Shown: positions 1 through 11,681 of the stretch, piece by piece
How the letters are laid out: each line of letters starts with the position of its first letter
Position numbering within the stretch: position 1 is the stretch's first letter
NCBI GenBank assembly: GCA_963922205.1
Contig: CAWUHX010000131.1
Location: forward strand, 558,001-622,000
Direction of reading: 5' to 3'
From: Romanomermis culicivorax
Lineage: Eukaryota > Nematoda > Enoplea > Mermithida > Mermithidae
Length of the DNA stretch: 64,000 bases
Made by a program: the position numbers and the translations under genes
Notes under the pieces: generated by a model
Seen by the model: the letters and a program-made list of their open reading frames with translations, nothing else
The model's database searches: none
Told to the model about the DNA's origin: nothing

Positions 1-44
1 TTCTAAATTGTAATCCACAAAAAGCACTTGAGATATCTTTTCAG

Positions 45-174
45 AGTCGGCGGCTGGAGGTACAAATTGCAATCGGCATTACGAAAATGCGTCCCTGCTA
101 GGGACAACCTGTTGGCCACGTTGAGCATTGACAAGGCTATCGACACGGCCTGTGGGGACTTCACGAAATTTGAT
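45..174 (+). CDS. Secreted Cys-rich protein A, penultimate exon (partial gene)
   Basis: This exon belongs to the first of two tandem paralogues; its upstream exons lie outside the window. It starts after a TTTTCAG acceptor and ends at a GTGAGT donor. It encodes 43 codons starting VGGWRYKLQSALRKC, after one base that completes a split codon. The homologous exon of copy B (11276-11402) reads VGGWRYKLQNAMKKC in the same phase, and the DNLLA..IDKAI core is shared. No known family is recognised. The conserved Cys spacing and the signal peptide of copy B argue for a secreted disulphide-bonded protein. Confidence 0.85.
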
Positions 175-718
175 GTGAGTTAAATATAGTGGAACATAGA
201 GAGACACAAGCAAAGATGTCTGCATACTTTCTCAAATAAGATTCCGCATTAGGTCTGTTATCGAAAAACCAGGACGTTTAAATTTAGGTCCATTGATCGA
301 TCATTCCCAAGACGATCAAACCCAAGGTAATAATTAACTATAAAATACAAAAAGATTATGCATGATTTATTTTCCACTTAATTTAATGGTTTCTGATGAT
401 ATGTTTCTTAATTGACAGCAGCACTCGTAATGATTTTTTGAAAATTTTTCCTTTGAATCTTTACACTTGCCTTAGGTGATATCCACGAGCGACCTACACT
501 TCGGTAATCCTACAACTAAAAAATGTCTAATCTTGAGCTCTCTCGCGTTGGATCAACTATTATGAATAATCACAATAACTTGCAAAGGGTATTTGATTGA
601 CTCAGCGTAACTAAAATTCCTGCTATAGTCTATTCGCCTTCAAATGAGCTTTGGAAAGCGGAATAATTCATAGCATTCGGTGAGTCCCGAAATCATCTTT
701 TCTCCAATTGTTCGGCTC

Positions 719-960
719 AAGGGTCATTTATACTTGCCTTTTTCGACGGAACATAACGGAACGGAACGTATCGCCAACAGCTTGAAACGTTCAGTCTGAA
801 AATCCACTTTCGGTCGGAAAGAATAACTACAGTTTTGTGGAAAACGACCGACGGTAACCTTCAACCGAACCGAGCGGAACAAAAATTTCCGTTTTGTTCG
901 GTTACGCTGTGTGTCGATTGCATTCCGTTCCGTCGAAAAAGGAAAGTATAAATGACCCTT
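719..960. mobile_element. Inverted-repeat (fold-back/MITE) element, 242 bp
   Basis: The left end reads AAGGGTCATTTATACTT then CCTTTTTCGACGGAA, and the right end is its reverse complement with one mismatch (about 33 bp, 719-751 against 928-960). The interior carries further ACGGAACG/CGTTCCGT motifs, so most of the element can fold. There is no coding capacity. A clean target-site duplication is not visible. The TIR shares GGG-C-TATACTT with the element at 10441-10712. Confidence 0.75.
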
Positions 961-961
961 A

Positions 962-1170
962 AGAGTTAAACGGCGGGTAAAATCGTAGGTAACTAAAAGT
1001 CGAGTAAAATCGTGGGTTAAAGCTGAGTAAAGTTCAGGTAGAATCGCGGATAAAATCATGGATTAAAGACACGTAAAATCGTCGGTAGAAAAAAATAACC
1101 CATGATTTTACCCATATCGAGATTACAGAACGTGGGTAAGGTAAAAGTTGGGTAAAAAGTTGGCGAGAAA
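962..1170. repeat. Degenerate GTAAAATCGTGGGT tandem repeats
   Basis: About eight imperfect copies of a short unit around GTAAAATCGtgGGTtAA follow the fold-back element; some copies are inverted (ACCCATGATTTTACCC). A second, weaker patch is at about 4520-4640. It is non-coding and looks like decayed simple-sequence DNA. Confidence 0.5.
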
Positions 1171-1604
1171 CACATGAAAATAACCAAGAAGTTATTTTTC
1201 ATGTAAGGCTCGGATTTGATTGAATCTTTGCGTGCCGTTGATATGTTGCAGGTTAAGCCGAATCGTTAGTGATGACAATGAAGAGAAGCCCGAAAATTCA
1301 GATTTCTCGGAAATGCATTGATCATCACTGTACGTATTTCAGTACAACAGCATCAGCATAAATTTAGAATACCAGTGAGTTATTGTCGAAGAGCACCTTT
1401 TCCAGCTACACTATTACTCAATAGTGAACAATTTTGAAACAAATCTTCTGCTTTTCAAACTCCGTTGAAATGAAAGTAATCAGCAGGTTTTTGATATCAG
1501 TATTTTGATGTATGAATCTGATGAAAATTCTGACTTTTGATGAAGACGTTTGAAGCTTGAATATCTGCCATGTACGCCTTAAGCTGAAAAAACAATGACT
1601 CAGC

Positions 1605-1777
1605 ACTGTCTTTAAAATCGTTCACACAGTCTTTACTGAAGAATTTTTTACTCGAAAGTTGTTGTTAAGTTATACAAATTTTCAGTCCTATGTGACATAT
1701 CGTAAAAATGTAGAATAGTACCTACTTGCATTCCACTACTATTATTTACAAGTATTTCAAGGAAAGCAGACTATGGT
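1605..1777. repeat. Dispersed repeat related to the 12429-12663 MITE (right part)
   Basis: The stretch matches, with many changes, the right two thirds of the TIR element at 12429-12663. The order AAAATCGTT, ACTCGAAA, CAGTCCTATGTGACATAT, ATCGTAAAAAT and the terminal GCAGACTATGG is preserved. Other diverged relatives are near 6148-6310, 32860-32950 and 33830-33945. Confidence 0.5.
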
Positions 1778-4700
1778 CAGATTTCAGGATCAAGGCACCT
1801 TTATAGCGGATTTTTCTCAAGAATGTAGAATAAAAATGATTGTCAGCAAATAATCATTGATAGGTTGAAAAGGGAGAATTAAGAATTTCCGAGCTCCTGA
1901 TGGCTTCTCTTACGGTATTAGAAGTTGCAATACACTAAGTTCATCAGGCAGTGTCACTTCACGCAGCGGGGAACACCGCGCGTGATGACCGCTAGCCCGC
2001 TAGTTTAGGACCAAGGAGGAAGCGGTCGCCGCTAGCAATTTTCAAAGTTTACTGTAGAAATTTCAATCTGAATATCGGCGGTGTTGCTCGCTGCATTAAG
2101 TTTAATTTTCTGATGGTTGCAATACATAATTTGAACCATAAAAACTTGTGTGACCCATTCTTCCAGTAAATAATGATAGTTTTAGGCTGGAATTTTAAGA
2201 AATTTCCGAATTCTTGTCCAAAAAAGACATTTGTTTTTGATTTTTAGCTTGATTTTTGTGAAGATAATCGGAACTTAGAAGGTCGATCCAGTTTTATTTA
2301 TCCATCAGGTAAATGTAAGAAAATCATAATTGTAGTTGGATGGATTATAGGGGACCCTCCAGTTTGGTGGAACATTATACCCAAATGTCGGGACCCCAAC
2401 TGAAAAAAATTCGAAAAAATTTGGAAAAAAGTGGCTTTTTTTGGTAAAAATTTTCAAAATTTTCGTTCTTTTTCGACCTTTTTTGGGATTTCTAGGTTCC
2501 TTCTAAAAATTTTGGGAATTTCGAGACCCCACCCAAAAATTTTTGCTTTACCCTTTCCCCCCAACTGGTTAGACTTCTTACTGGTATCAAAGAAATAATA
2601 TCTTAAATTTATACTGCCGCCAAGCACAAATATTGCACAAAAAATTGATCGAAAATTGTGAGAAATTCGAAATTTCAAAAATTCGGAACCTTTTAAGAAA
2701 ATTTTTAATTTAAACTCATCGGAAAGATACATTTTAGCGATAAATTTGATTAAAATCGCCGATTGAACAATTTTGCACAAAACCGCGATGAAAATGGTTT
2801 CAAATTAACATTTTGGTGCGAGCGATGCCCTCTAGGATAGAAAAATTTTTAAACTAGCGTGCGCGTGAAAAACTACAGTAGCATTGCTAGCGGGGATTTC
2901 GGTTTAGTCACGCGCGACACCGCTCGCGGCTTGCCCGCTTGGCATATGTCATCTTCAATGCGGGCGGGCGGTTCACGTTCGATTTTGATTGGTCCATTTT
3001 TTCTTTTTACTGTAGCGTGACGCGGGAAGCGTGAAGTAACATTCCGCCTTAACGCGGGGCGAATTGTAAATAGTGATTGTTGAACAAGCCAATACCCCCT
3101 ACGCTTAAAGTAATCAGCTATCAGAAAAATCCCTAGCGTGAATTTCATTTCTACACACAATATAGGCATAAGGCATAAGAATTATTTCCGAATAACTGCG
3201 GTTACAGGAGCTCACGGGAAGTAACGCATGGTCATGAGACATGCTATTGCTTTGAACCGTAACAAATTTTTCATTGTGAGATATCGGCATTTTAGTTTTG
3301 AGACACCCTGTTCATACGACTAAAAACAAGCTCAACATGAAAAACATGTGCGTGCACCATAGTCCCATTCTCTAGTGGCTTTGGTACATGGGCCATTGGA
3401 CGCCAGAAAATACTACATTCCTGTGGTACACCACTTCTACAATTTCATAGCCACTAGCCACACAAGTGCAAATTCGCTTCGTCGCCTGTCGCTAGTTGCT
3501 ATTTCCACCAGCGACTGCCAATAAAATATCAAGTGGTCGCCGTCGGTCGTCTGTCTTCTGCCCTTTAATCGGAGAGTTTCTAGTAAGACAGAACAGTCCG
3601 TGTACCATGACCACCATAACGGCTTATTTTATGTTGCATTATGTAAATGAGGCTTGAAAAAATGTGTTGCGGGCAGGATTGCCTCGCATAACTTTCCAAT
3701 TTTCGTGCTTGTCTCTCATCTTTGGTGCATATATTTATCAATTGCTTTTTAAAATGAGTTCAATAAGTTGGTTGGATCCCGCCTATGTGAGAGAATAAGT
3801 TGATCGCAGATTAATGATCGTGGGCTTGCGCACACATTTGCAAGAAATTTATGCTGGTAGACGGGGCCTTTTCGAAAGGGATATTGCTTTTGCTCTGAAC
3901 ATCAAATCCGCAGTCAGAATTACATTTCACAACAAGAATCGGAGAATTTAGTACATCAATCAACTAATGAGATATGGATAAAAAAGTTCTTGTATATTCG
4001 AAATGATTTATCAAATTTATCTTGATCACAGTTTGACTGATCGTCTTGAGGGCGTTCAATCAGAAATAAAGTGCTTTACTTTCAGCTGTCATGTTGCATA
4101 TACACATTAATGTACGAAGTTCTCTGTGCTTACTTCTCAAGCTTGACCAATCTCTTTGGGTGTATAAAAATGAGGCATGCATAAAAAATATTTACCTTGA
4201 TTTTAACTTTTTGAATTTTGAATAACTGAAACATGGTGACAAAATATGGTAAAAGCATTTTCCATCAGAAATATCTATTTAAATGAAAGGCGTTGCGATA
4301 TATATATATTTACAGGCCTGTAGGCGGTGGGGTTGGGGGATATGGCTCCCCAAATGTTTCAAGCCTTAAAAAAGGGCAAAGGTAGGGAGGGACCTTTGCA
4401 GTAAATTGAGTGAAAAAAACCTATGGCCCAGTCTGAAAAAAGATTGGAAAATTACATATATTTAAAACTAAACATACATAAATGCACAGGCCTGTAGCCA
4501 GGAACTTTTTTCCCCAAGTTAAAAATCGTTGGTAAAAGAGAGTATAGTCATGGGTACAATCTCGAGTAAAGCTTCAGGTCGAAGACGGATATAATAATAA
4601 AATTGTAGGTAAAAGGGAAGTAAATTGGGTTTAAGGGGGTTTCTATATTACTGAACTAAGCCGCATCTAGTAGTCTTGTCTCGTTCTGGGATTTTACGAT

Positions 4701-5045
4701 CATGAAAAATTTCATATTTCCTTTCCCAATCAGTTAAATTTCAAGGCAAAAACAAGCACTTTTTGTTGAGGAATTACAGAAAGAGAAACATTGCGGAAAT
4801 TTAACCTAAATAGTAACGAAAAACACTAACGGGTCATGAAAAAAACTTCCGCGTCGAATCTAGTTGCTTCAAGTTTGATTTTTAGGCAAGCAGTGATATC
4901 TTGCTCTAAGGATGTGCTCAAGCATCTTATATTCATAGAACTAGATGAATAATTCCATTTAAGTTGAGAATTCTCCAATAATATTCGGTTCTGAAGTTGG
5001 AAAACAATGAAAACTGAATTCGAAGCATGTTATATTTCCATTCAG

Positions 5046-5147
5046 GCTAACAAACGTGCCCAAGTCGTAAACGGTATCCGTATGGTTCGAAATCTTTTGG
5101 ACGCATTGAACGATCGAACGACACGTTTCTGTGAAATTCAGTGTTGA
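5046..5147 (+). CDS. Secreted Cys-rich protein A, last exon
   Basis: The exon starts after an ATTCAG acceptor in phase 0, matching the phase-0 GTGAGT donor at 175. It encodes 33 codons to a TGA stop. The segment IRMVRNLLDALNDRTTRFCE is nearly the same as IRMIRNLLDALNDRITRFCE in copy B, and both proteins end in a Cys. This C-terminal exon is the best conserved part of the pair. Confidence 0.9.
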   Translation, partial: ANKRAQVVNGIRMVRNLLDALNDRTTRFCEIQC

Positions 5148-5500
5148 AAAATTTTCAGAACTAGTTGTACTGTATCAAACGTAAAAAAGCAGAATGATCT
5201 GGATAGAAAAACACTAATGCAATTTGTGATCTATAATGTTTGGAAACGTGAAGAAAAGGGAAAAACAAAAGCGATTTTTTCAAGTTTTATCCCACTCTTT
5301 TCACTGACATCATTTTTTAATGAAGTGCCGAAACCGAGTGGAATTGACAGTCGATCAGAAAAATATCCGGATCGTCGTTCTCGAGAGGACGCCCAAAATT
5401 TGAAGACACCTACAGTAAAACAAAAAGAAATATATAGTCACGCCGACGCAGAACTAATTACCCAAAATCTGGTTTTCAAAAACAACGCGCCAAAATGGCA

Positions 5501-5506
5501 TATATA
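5501..5506 (+). promoter_or_regulatory. Possible TATA box of gene B
   Basis: TATATA lies 66 bp before the start codon of the signal-peptide exon of gene B, a usual distance for a TATA box with a short 5'UTR. In AT-rich DNA this could be chance. Confidence 0.3.
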
Positions 5507-5571
5507 CAACGTACCCTGATTTTTATCTCGCTAAAAAATTGTTTGCCGGCGAAATTTCTCGGCCCAAAGAT

Positions 5572-5604
5572 ATGAAATATATTTTGATCTTGTGCTCTTG
5601 GGCG
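5572..5604 (+). CDS. Gene B exon 1: signal peptide micro-exon
   Basis: Eleven codons, MKYILILCSWA, followed at once by GTAAGTATT. It is the only ATG-started hydrophobic stretch I found upstream that ends at a good phase-0 donor, as needed by the phase-0 acceptor at 8906. The intron after it is 3302 bp. Confidence 0.7.
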
Positions 5605-8600
5605 GTAAGTATTTTTGTGCGCATGTATATTATGGTGGCTTAGCGGTGCTGCTTACCGACATGTGACCTAAATCGAACTTTATTCCTGTAAAAGCTACGA
5701 AGATTTGAATTTGTTGTATAGAAGATATTGATTGATAACGGATCAAGTATGCAACATAGGATTAATTTTAAACATGGGCAATCCCAAAGGATCAACTTTC
5801 ATGACGACATTATCAGCTTCATTCGAATATCAGTGCTGCAATCATATTTTTATTACTTTTTGATAGCGTTTCTGTAATAACTTGACGTTCAATTAAGGCG
5901 AACGCGTCAACTGCTATTGAATATTTAAGATTCATCATTACCCGAAAAATCGATCATGTGATTTTCGAATCCTTTGAAATAACTCGTTTTGCTTTTGAAG
6001 TTCCCATGATAGAATTGATTGCACTAAAACTTTAAAAAAGCTGATATCCGAGATTTATTATTTTCCTATGTACAACATGTTTTGAATGTGGTCAATTACG
6101 AATTTGCCGTCTGTTTCCAATAAAATGCTCGTGTATTAAAAAATGACAAAATACTGGTTTTGTCGTCAAAATCGTGTACACAAAGCTTATACAGTAGAAT
6201 TTTTAACTAAAGAAGTGTTAAATGTTAGTTGATTATGCTTACATATTTTCAGTCTCAAGGGACATTAGGTTTAGCAGAAAATCGTGAAAAATTGAAGTAG
6301 TACTTGGTTGCTTATTTTATTATTCAAAATCATTTCAAAAAAGAGGTTAATTAAATATGTTGATAATGAAAATTCAGCCTGAGTTTTGTCATAACTTTAG
6401 CTGGTCAAATAACCCACTATATGCGTCTTGCATTTTAAATAATTCAAATAACCCACTATATGCGTCTTGCATTCACATTTTAGCCGACGATTTTTTCCGC
6501 CGTTTTTTTACACTCTAGTCCGTCATTTGAACCTAGCCTACCTTTCATCATTCGGTCTTAAGAGCAAAATTAGTCCTCCGACACATGACTTAAAACGGCC
6601 CATGCTGAACTGTGAGATTTTTCGATAAAAAATTAGTCCACGAAACAGCTCTGCTTTGTGAGGTGGTGGGCTAAGTCAGAGTGGAAATAGTTTTCTTATC
6701 CCATACATACATTTTCTAGACGACGTAAGGAAAGATCATGTTGGTAGACTTTCGATTAGAAATCGAAAACATTCGATCGAAAGTCAAAATGTTATCGAGT
6801 TCAGATTAGGGTATCTATTTTGAAAAAATGACACAACAGTATTTGAGTTATGTGTCAGGACGCTACCCTACTGTATTTTCCTGTTTTATACTTTCAAACG
6901 CCACTCAGGAGTAACAAAACTAAAGAAAAGCATCTTTAAAAAAGCTTTTCGATCGGCGATCATTGCTGATTTTCGGGGTAGTCGGCGACTGTCGACGATT
7001 CCGTGGGCATTGCATGAACGATTGTTCCCGATTTTACCAATTCAGAAGTGAAAAAATCCTAAAAGTTCTACAATTTTTCATCGGTGATTCAGTCGCCAAT
7101 TTTAATCCTAGAAATCGGTAATGAAATGTAAAAAATAGAACTTTGTTGTATTTCCCCGATATTTTTCAGAACTGTTGCCAATATTTTACAGGCTTAGCAT
7201 AGGAAGCCAAGCTTGTTCGATGTATGAAAGGATTATTCTTAACTTTGCCTAGATAAATTATATAAGTAAAACATTTGTAGAAACATCAAGTGAGCATTGC
7301 ATGGAATTGACTCATGCTTGTGATGAAAATTTTGTTCTCTCCCATTTTCACGTGCAACTATGGTACTTTGTTTTCTGGAGGGGGGGAGTCAAACATGTAC
7401 ACTCTTTTTTCGAAGAATGTTATTATCGTTATGATTTTTTTAGGAAGTATTTCGTATGGAATCTTTTAAAAATTTTAATAATCAAATATTTTGCCATGGG
7501 AACGATGGGGAATTCTTTACGTAATTGGCCAAAGTCCTTGCGTAATTCAAAAATGTAGCCGATTTGAATTCTCCTCTTACGTTTCTGTAAAATCACTATA
7601 CTTGGAGAATATCTGCTTGCTCATCCGAACCGACAACTAAAACTTGTAAAAAATCCTACCGATAGTCGTTGTACAAGTAACAATGAGTCTGCAACTATCG
7701 CCGATTTAAAAAATTCATTCTTAAAAAATCGCTGACTGTCCCCAATTTTACCGATTGCCGATTTATTCCTTAAAATCGGCGGCAGTTGCCGATTTCACTT
7801 CTGAATAAGGCTTAATACGTACTTCCAGCCTAAGCAGTAGTTATTTACGGCGGACCATGCTTTTTAGAGTGGACCTTGCATACCTAAAAATTACAAAGTT
7901 TAGTAACTCTCTTCAGAAAACTATGTGCGAAAGAGCACTCATAGCAATCGTCATTCTCAATCAGTTTGCGGATTTTAAAAACAAAAGTGTTGTGTTAGTT
8001 TTCATTATTAATTAAAAAAGTTGGAACCTCCAATCTGTAGTGTGTACAGTGAGTCTTTTAGACCACTCTATATTTGATCAGGAGCGAATTGTTACTCCTC
8101 AAAGTATCCAGAAAATGGGATATCCATTCCACGAGAAAAATGTTTGTTTAGTAGAAAAATTAGCATCACGCTTGGTTGAGCTCAGCATAAATACACAGTA
8201 AGACAAACCACTACAACGCTGCTCATCACATGTACATGCTTCCGACACAGTAACAAATAACTTTATCCAGACTGTGAACGCATATTTTTCTGGATCCGCT
8301 GACTCTGCCCTGTCCCGCTTTTTGTCATATCGGGATGGGGCTATTCTAGGACTAAACAGTGGGCTATTGCTGGACTAACTGGTGAGATAAAATCTAGGAA
8401 CAAGGGCAAATGGGGGTTTAAGCTCTGGGGCTGATCTAGGGGCGATTGGTGATGGACCGAATTGCAGACTAAATTCCGAGAATTACCATCATTTAGCCAT
8501 AGTCTGTTTCTAGCCTGCTCTTCCGTAATTCGGACTTAGGTGACAAGAAAACCGTTGCTTTTGATGGAAAAATGTTTATAAGCTCCCATTCAGCAACTTT

Positions 8601-11600
8601 TTCACTGTTTGCCTCGTAGTCTAGAAGACTAGGCTCACCCCAAAAATTGAAATACGTTTTTTGCATTTTTATGAGCAGTCTTCTCCATGTTTGACCTTAA
8701 TAATTTTCATGTCAAATGTGCACAAGATCAAAAATTTGAATCAGAAAATTTCCTTCAATGTTGGAAGTGAATCATAACTGGAAATAACTTCTGTCTTCAT
8801 ATCACGAGCAAGATCGTTGCTGTCAATTTTCATGGTGTTATTTGGAAGGATTAAAAAAGTAGATTACTTATTACATCAGCTGAGTTTTGGAAAATTACAA
8901 TTTCAGGCGTTATGTTATTCGCAATGCGATAACACATTCAAAAGTTACTTGGACTGTATCGCCAGTTCGACAGGCGATGCTGTAAAAGGCAAAGCTCTGG
9001 AAAGTGAATTTGCCGACGACTATCGTAAACTCGTGGCTAGGAGTTTCGACAGCACTCGCACATCGAGGTAAATGGTGTTGCATTCATCTATACAGTATCG
9101 AGTTCATTTCTTGCATTTTCATAACTGACTTTCAAGATGACACAAGTGTAGTCTACAATATTGAACATTTTCTTTTCCCGCTTACTATAGACGAGTTATG
9201 GCACAGTGATTCGTTAACGAAGACCATATAGTCTCTGAAATGCATGACGGCAGAAAATTTTTCAGCTACTCAAAAAGAACAAAAAAATACATTTCCTATT
9301 TTATTTTTGTTTTCTCTGTTCGCACAACATTTTCAGCCTTTTCATCATTTTAGTAACCAAAAATGCGTCCTCTCGGACGACGAACTTCAAACGGACATTT
9401 TCGGTGACAATGGCCCGTTGCACGGTTTCCCCGAAGGGCAAAAAATAGCTACCGACATTAAAAATCAATTCTTCAAAGCTTCGGAAGATATACGCAAATG
9501 CCTGCGATTGGAATTCGCTGCTGCCGTCGTCGACGAAATGCAACCTTGCATTGCGCAAAAGATAGGCAATCCGAATTTCAAAGTTCCCGAATTGCCCGAT
9601 TTCGACAAAAATACCCAAACATTTTTGGACGTAGTGTGAGTAAATTCTATTCACCCAGCGTATAACAAAAGTAAAATGTTACTAATCAAACAAGAGTAAA
9701 GTGAAGATCAGAGAATCCAAGAATATTACTAAAGTGAATGACTACAGAGTAAAATGGACCAAGATTGAAACCAAGCATACTGAAAATCTTGTGCATCACT
9801 TGAGTCAAATTGGTCTGAAGTCAAACTTGAATGGTAATACATACAACTTGATTTGGCAACTGATTAGCTTGACGAGTTAATGCTTGAGTCTATCAGCTAA
9901 TCATAACTGAGTTGAGTTGGGTCTTGATTAATCTTGAGTACAGCCGAGTTTAGTTCAGTGGAGTTGACTAAATAGAGGGCTTGAAAAAGGAGAGGTAAAT
10001 GAAGCTGAGTTTAGTTGAGATAAGTTGATCTGATTCGTGTTTTCTTAGTTGGTCGGTGTATTAGACTGAATTGGATGTAGTACGATTGGGTTGATTTAAG
10101 TTTCTAACTTATGAGAGTTAGTTAGAGTTGAATAGAAGTGTTTATCACTAGAATCATGCTAAAGGAGCTTGCGAATTTGTTTTGTGAGTTCAGGAAATTA
10201 AGTGTAGTCAACATGAGTCGATAAAGATGTCTACTTACGTTGAGTCTGGTGCGACCGATTCGAGTTTAGCTGTATCGTGTCATAATATGCTGAGTCGATC
10301 GAAGATCCATGAACTTGAATTAAAAAAATATGTATGAAATTGACTAAGTCCATTGAAAAACTAAGCAAAGTGAACTTCAGTTTCAAGAATATTGGAAAAT
10401 AAAGCACTGAAGAAGAAGTACATTTAATGCAGAAGGCTCAGGGGCCAACTATACTTCACTGTACGGCGCCGTACGGTACCGTACCGCACCACATTGAGCT
10501 GCTATACTTCGCCGCATGCGCCGTGCGGCGCCGTACGGCACCTGATGAGTGGCTGCTATACTTCACGCCGTACGGTGGTAAATGATAATAAGTAAATGAA
10601 AATGATAAGTAGCTGCTGTACTTACGTGCCGTACGGTGCATGATAAGTAGCTGCTATACTTACTTGCCGTACGGCACTGTGCGGCGCCGTACGGCGAAGT
10701 ATAGTTGGCCCCTTAGAAAGAAAAATAAAACAAGCCGAAATATATAGAATTGTCTAGAAAAAGGTATAAGGCAAAAAGGATGAAAAAAGACAAATTGAAA
10801 TAAAATCGTCAGAAGCAAAGAGATAACACCGATTTTCTTTACAGCCTACGGGGTGTTTCGTATCGTGTGATGGCCTACAGTAGACTCTACGCTTGCAACG
10901 CCGCCTTCCCAGACCGCGCCACAAAAACTAAAGCCTTGCTGGACGATAAATCTGGCTTATTCAAGTTGCATTGCGATTTGAACAAGTCTTGTAGGTCGAA
11001 GTAAGAAATTGTTTCTTGTTTTTTTTGTTTTCACGAATGATTGTGAATCTTTTTTAGCGTTGGTAACAGCTGCGGCGCCCAATTCGACAAGGTGAAGAGC
11101 GCCACTTGCTCGTGCATGTACATCAAAAGGGACGATTGGCACACCAAATTCGACAAAGTCAGGGATGCGATAGAAAATTTCAGTACTTCGTCTCAATGTT
11201 CTTCCGCAATTAAGGACGCGTGAGTTGACTTTTTATAAGGAAATTATCAATCACTATCACTATAATTTTCTTTAGAGTCGGAGGCTGGAGATACAAACTC
11301 CAAAACGCCATGAAGAAATGCATACCCGATAAAGACAATCTTCTGGCCAGCATAGGCATCGATAAGGCTATTGAGAAAGGTTGTGACGAGTTGGCCGGAA
11401 AGGTATGCAACTCTGACTACATCCTATTGATCTAATTCGATTCTTAAATTTTTTTCCTCATAATCAATCTTTTCGAACTCTATATTCCACTAAACTTCAG
11501 TATTTGCGATTTCCTGTTCAAGTCATACTATTAAGTCATATTATATATTATTGTAGTGACCTCCCTTTTTCTTTAGTCGAGCGACGTTCGATTGAAGATT

Positions 11601-11681
11601 GTGAACGCGATTAGGATGATCAGAAATTTGTTGGATGCTTTGAACGACAGAATCACCAGATTCTGTGAAGTCAGGTGCTGA
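5572..11681 (+). CDS. Secreted Cys-rich protein B, complete gene (7 exons, 341 aa)
   Basis: The exons are 5572-5604, 8907-9067, 9354-9635, 10845-11000, 11058-11219, 11276-11402 and 11577-11681. All junctions are GT-AG and every codon phase joins, giving 1026 nt or 341 residues plus stop. The first exon is only eleven codons (MKYILILCSWA before a strong GTAAGT) and supplies a short hydrophobic signal sequence. The mature protein starts ALCYSQC and has more than a dozen Cys spread over all large exons, no membrane segment and no recognised domain. Gene A just upstream is a same-strand paralogue with the same exon boundaries, so the pair arose by tandem duplication. The Cys pattern and signal peptide point to an extracellular role, but I cannot assign a function. 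The choice of first exon rests on phase, donor strength and hydrophobicity and should be confirmed by RNA. Confidence 0.85.
5605..8906 (+). other. Gene B intron 1
   Basis: This 3.3-kb intron has no coding exon that I can support. It holds a two-copy 39-bp tandem duplication (6405-6473) and a loose inverted pair rich in TCGGCGAT/ATCGCCGA near 6950-7100 and 7650-7805, possibly the ends of a decayed DNA element. Confidence 0.6.
6405..6473. repeat. 39-bp period direct duplication
   Basis: A 30-bp stretch beginning TCAAATAACCCACTATATGC occurs at 6405-6434 and is repeated exactly at 6444-6473, separated by nine AT-rich bases. It is a recent local duplication with no coding meaning. Confidence 0.85.
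8907..9067 (+). CDS. Gene B exon 2
   Basis: It runs from a TTTCAG acceptor to a GTAAAT donor and encodes ALCYSQC...SYLDCI and a charged helix. It ends with two bases of a split codon. It carries the first three Cys of the mature protein. Confidence 0.8.
9354..9635 (+). CDS. Gene B exon 3
   Basis: The largest exon (94 codons) runs from an ATTTTAG acceptor to a GTGAGT donor. A closer TTTCAG at 9336 would put the exon in a different reading frame and is rejected. It includes NQKCVLSDDELQ and a C-rich helical stretch IRKCLRLEFAAAVVDEMQPC. Confidence 0.8.
9636..10440. repeat. Degenerate TTGAGT-type simple sequence in gene B intron 3
   Basis: Much of this part of the intron is made of imperfect TTGAGT/GAGTTGAGTT motifs in both phases, for example around 9895-10030. 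No coding signal is seen. The 3' part of the same intron holds the 10441-10712 fold-back element. Confidence 0.45.
10441..10712. mobile_element. GC-rich fold-back element, 272 bp
   Basis: The ends are perfect inverted repeats, GGGGCCAACTATACTTC against GAAGTATAGTTGGCCCC. The interior is built from GTACGGCGCCGTACGG palindromes and a repeated TGATAAGTAGCTGCTATACTT unit, so it can fold into a long cruciform. It is much more GC-rich than the intron around it. The TIR outline (GGG-C...TATACTT) resembles the element at 719-960. It has no coding capacity. Confidence 0.8.
10845..11000 (+). CDS. Gene B exon 4
   Basis: It runs from a TTTACAG acceptor to a GTAAGA donor and encodes 52 residues including MAYSRLYACNAAFPD and the Cys pair around LHCDLNKSC. 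The phase joins exon 3 (two bases carried over) and exon 5. Confidence 0.85.
11058..11219 (+). CDS. Gene B exon 5
   Basis: The intron before it is only 57 bp. The exon encodes GNSCGAQFDKVKSATCSCMY and a charged helix ending SSAIKDA, with four Cys. It ends at a GTGAGT donor in the same phase as the start of exon 6. Confidence 0.85.
11276..11402 (+). CDS. Gene B exon 6
   Basis: It encodes VGGWRYKLQNAMKKCIPDKD and DNLLASIGIDKAIEKGC and is the direct counterpart of the gene A exon at 45-174. It ends at a GTATGC donor in phase 0. Confidence 0.9.
11577..11681 (+). CDS. Gene B last exon
   Basis: It runs from a TTTAG acceptor to a TGA stop (34 residues), with IRNLLDALNDRITRFCE conserved with gene A at 5046-5147. 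The protein ends in RC. Confidence 0.9.
   Translation, partial: SSDVRLKIVNAIRMIRNLLDALNDRITRFCEVRC

Larger units (their letters stand above)
175..5045 (+). other. Long intron of gene A, filled with repeats
   Basis: This 4.9-kb intron separates the last two exons of gene A. The matching intron of copy B is only 174 bp (11403-11576), so this one has grown. It holds a 242-bp inverted-repeat element (719-960), degenerate GTAAAATCG repeats (962-1170, again near 4520-4640), part of a dispersed MITE (about 1605-1777), and a GC-richer stretch (about 1950-3060) with partly inverted ACTTCACGC motifs. I see no coding exon in it. Confidence 0.75.

Noticed and set aside
1950-3060. Possible fold-back element with ACTTCACGC/GCGTGAAGT ends
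   Set aside because: The inverted similarity is short and patchy and no target duplication was found, so it was not called as an element.
5217-5519. Plus-strand 100-codon frame between genes A and B
   Set aside because: It lacks homology or domain features, its composition looks non-coding, and it overlaps the likely promoter of gene B.
8817-8906. Direct upstream extension of gene B exon 2 as its N-terminus
   Set aside because: The frame there lacks an ATG at its start and a signal peptide, and a TTTCAG acceptor at 8906 with the phase-0 micro-exon at 5572 explains the gene better.
9337-9353. Alternative acceptor for gene B exon 3 at 9336
   Set aside because: It would place the downstream sequence in a frame that loses the conserved Cys-containing reading and does not join exon 2 in phase.
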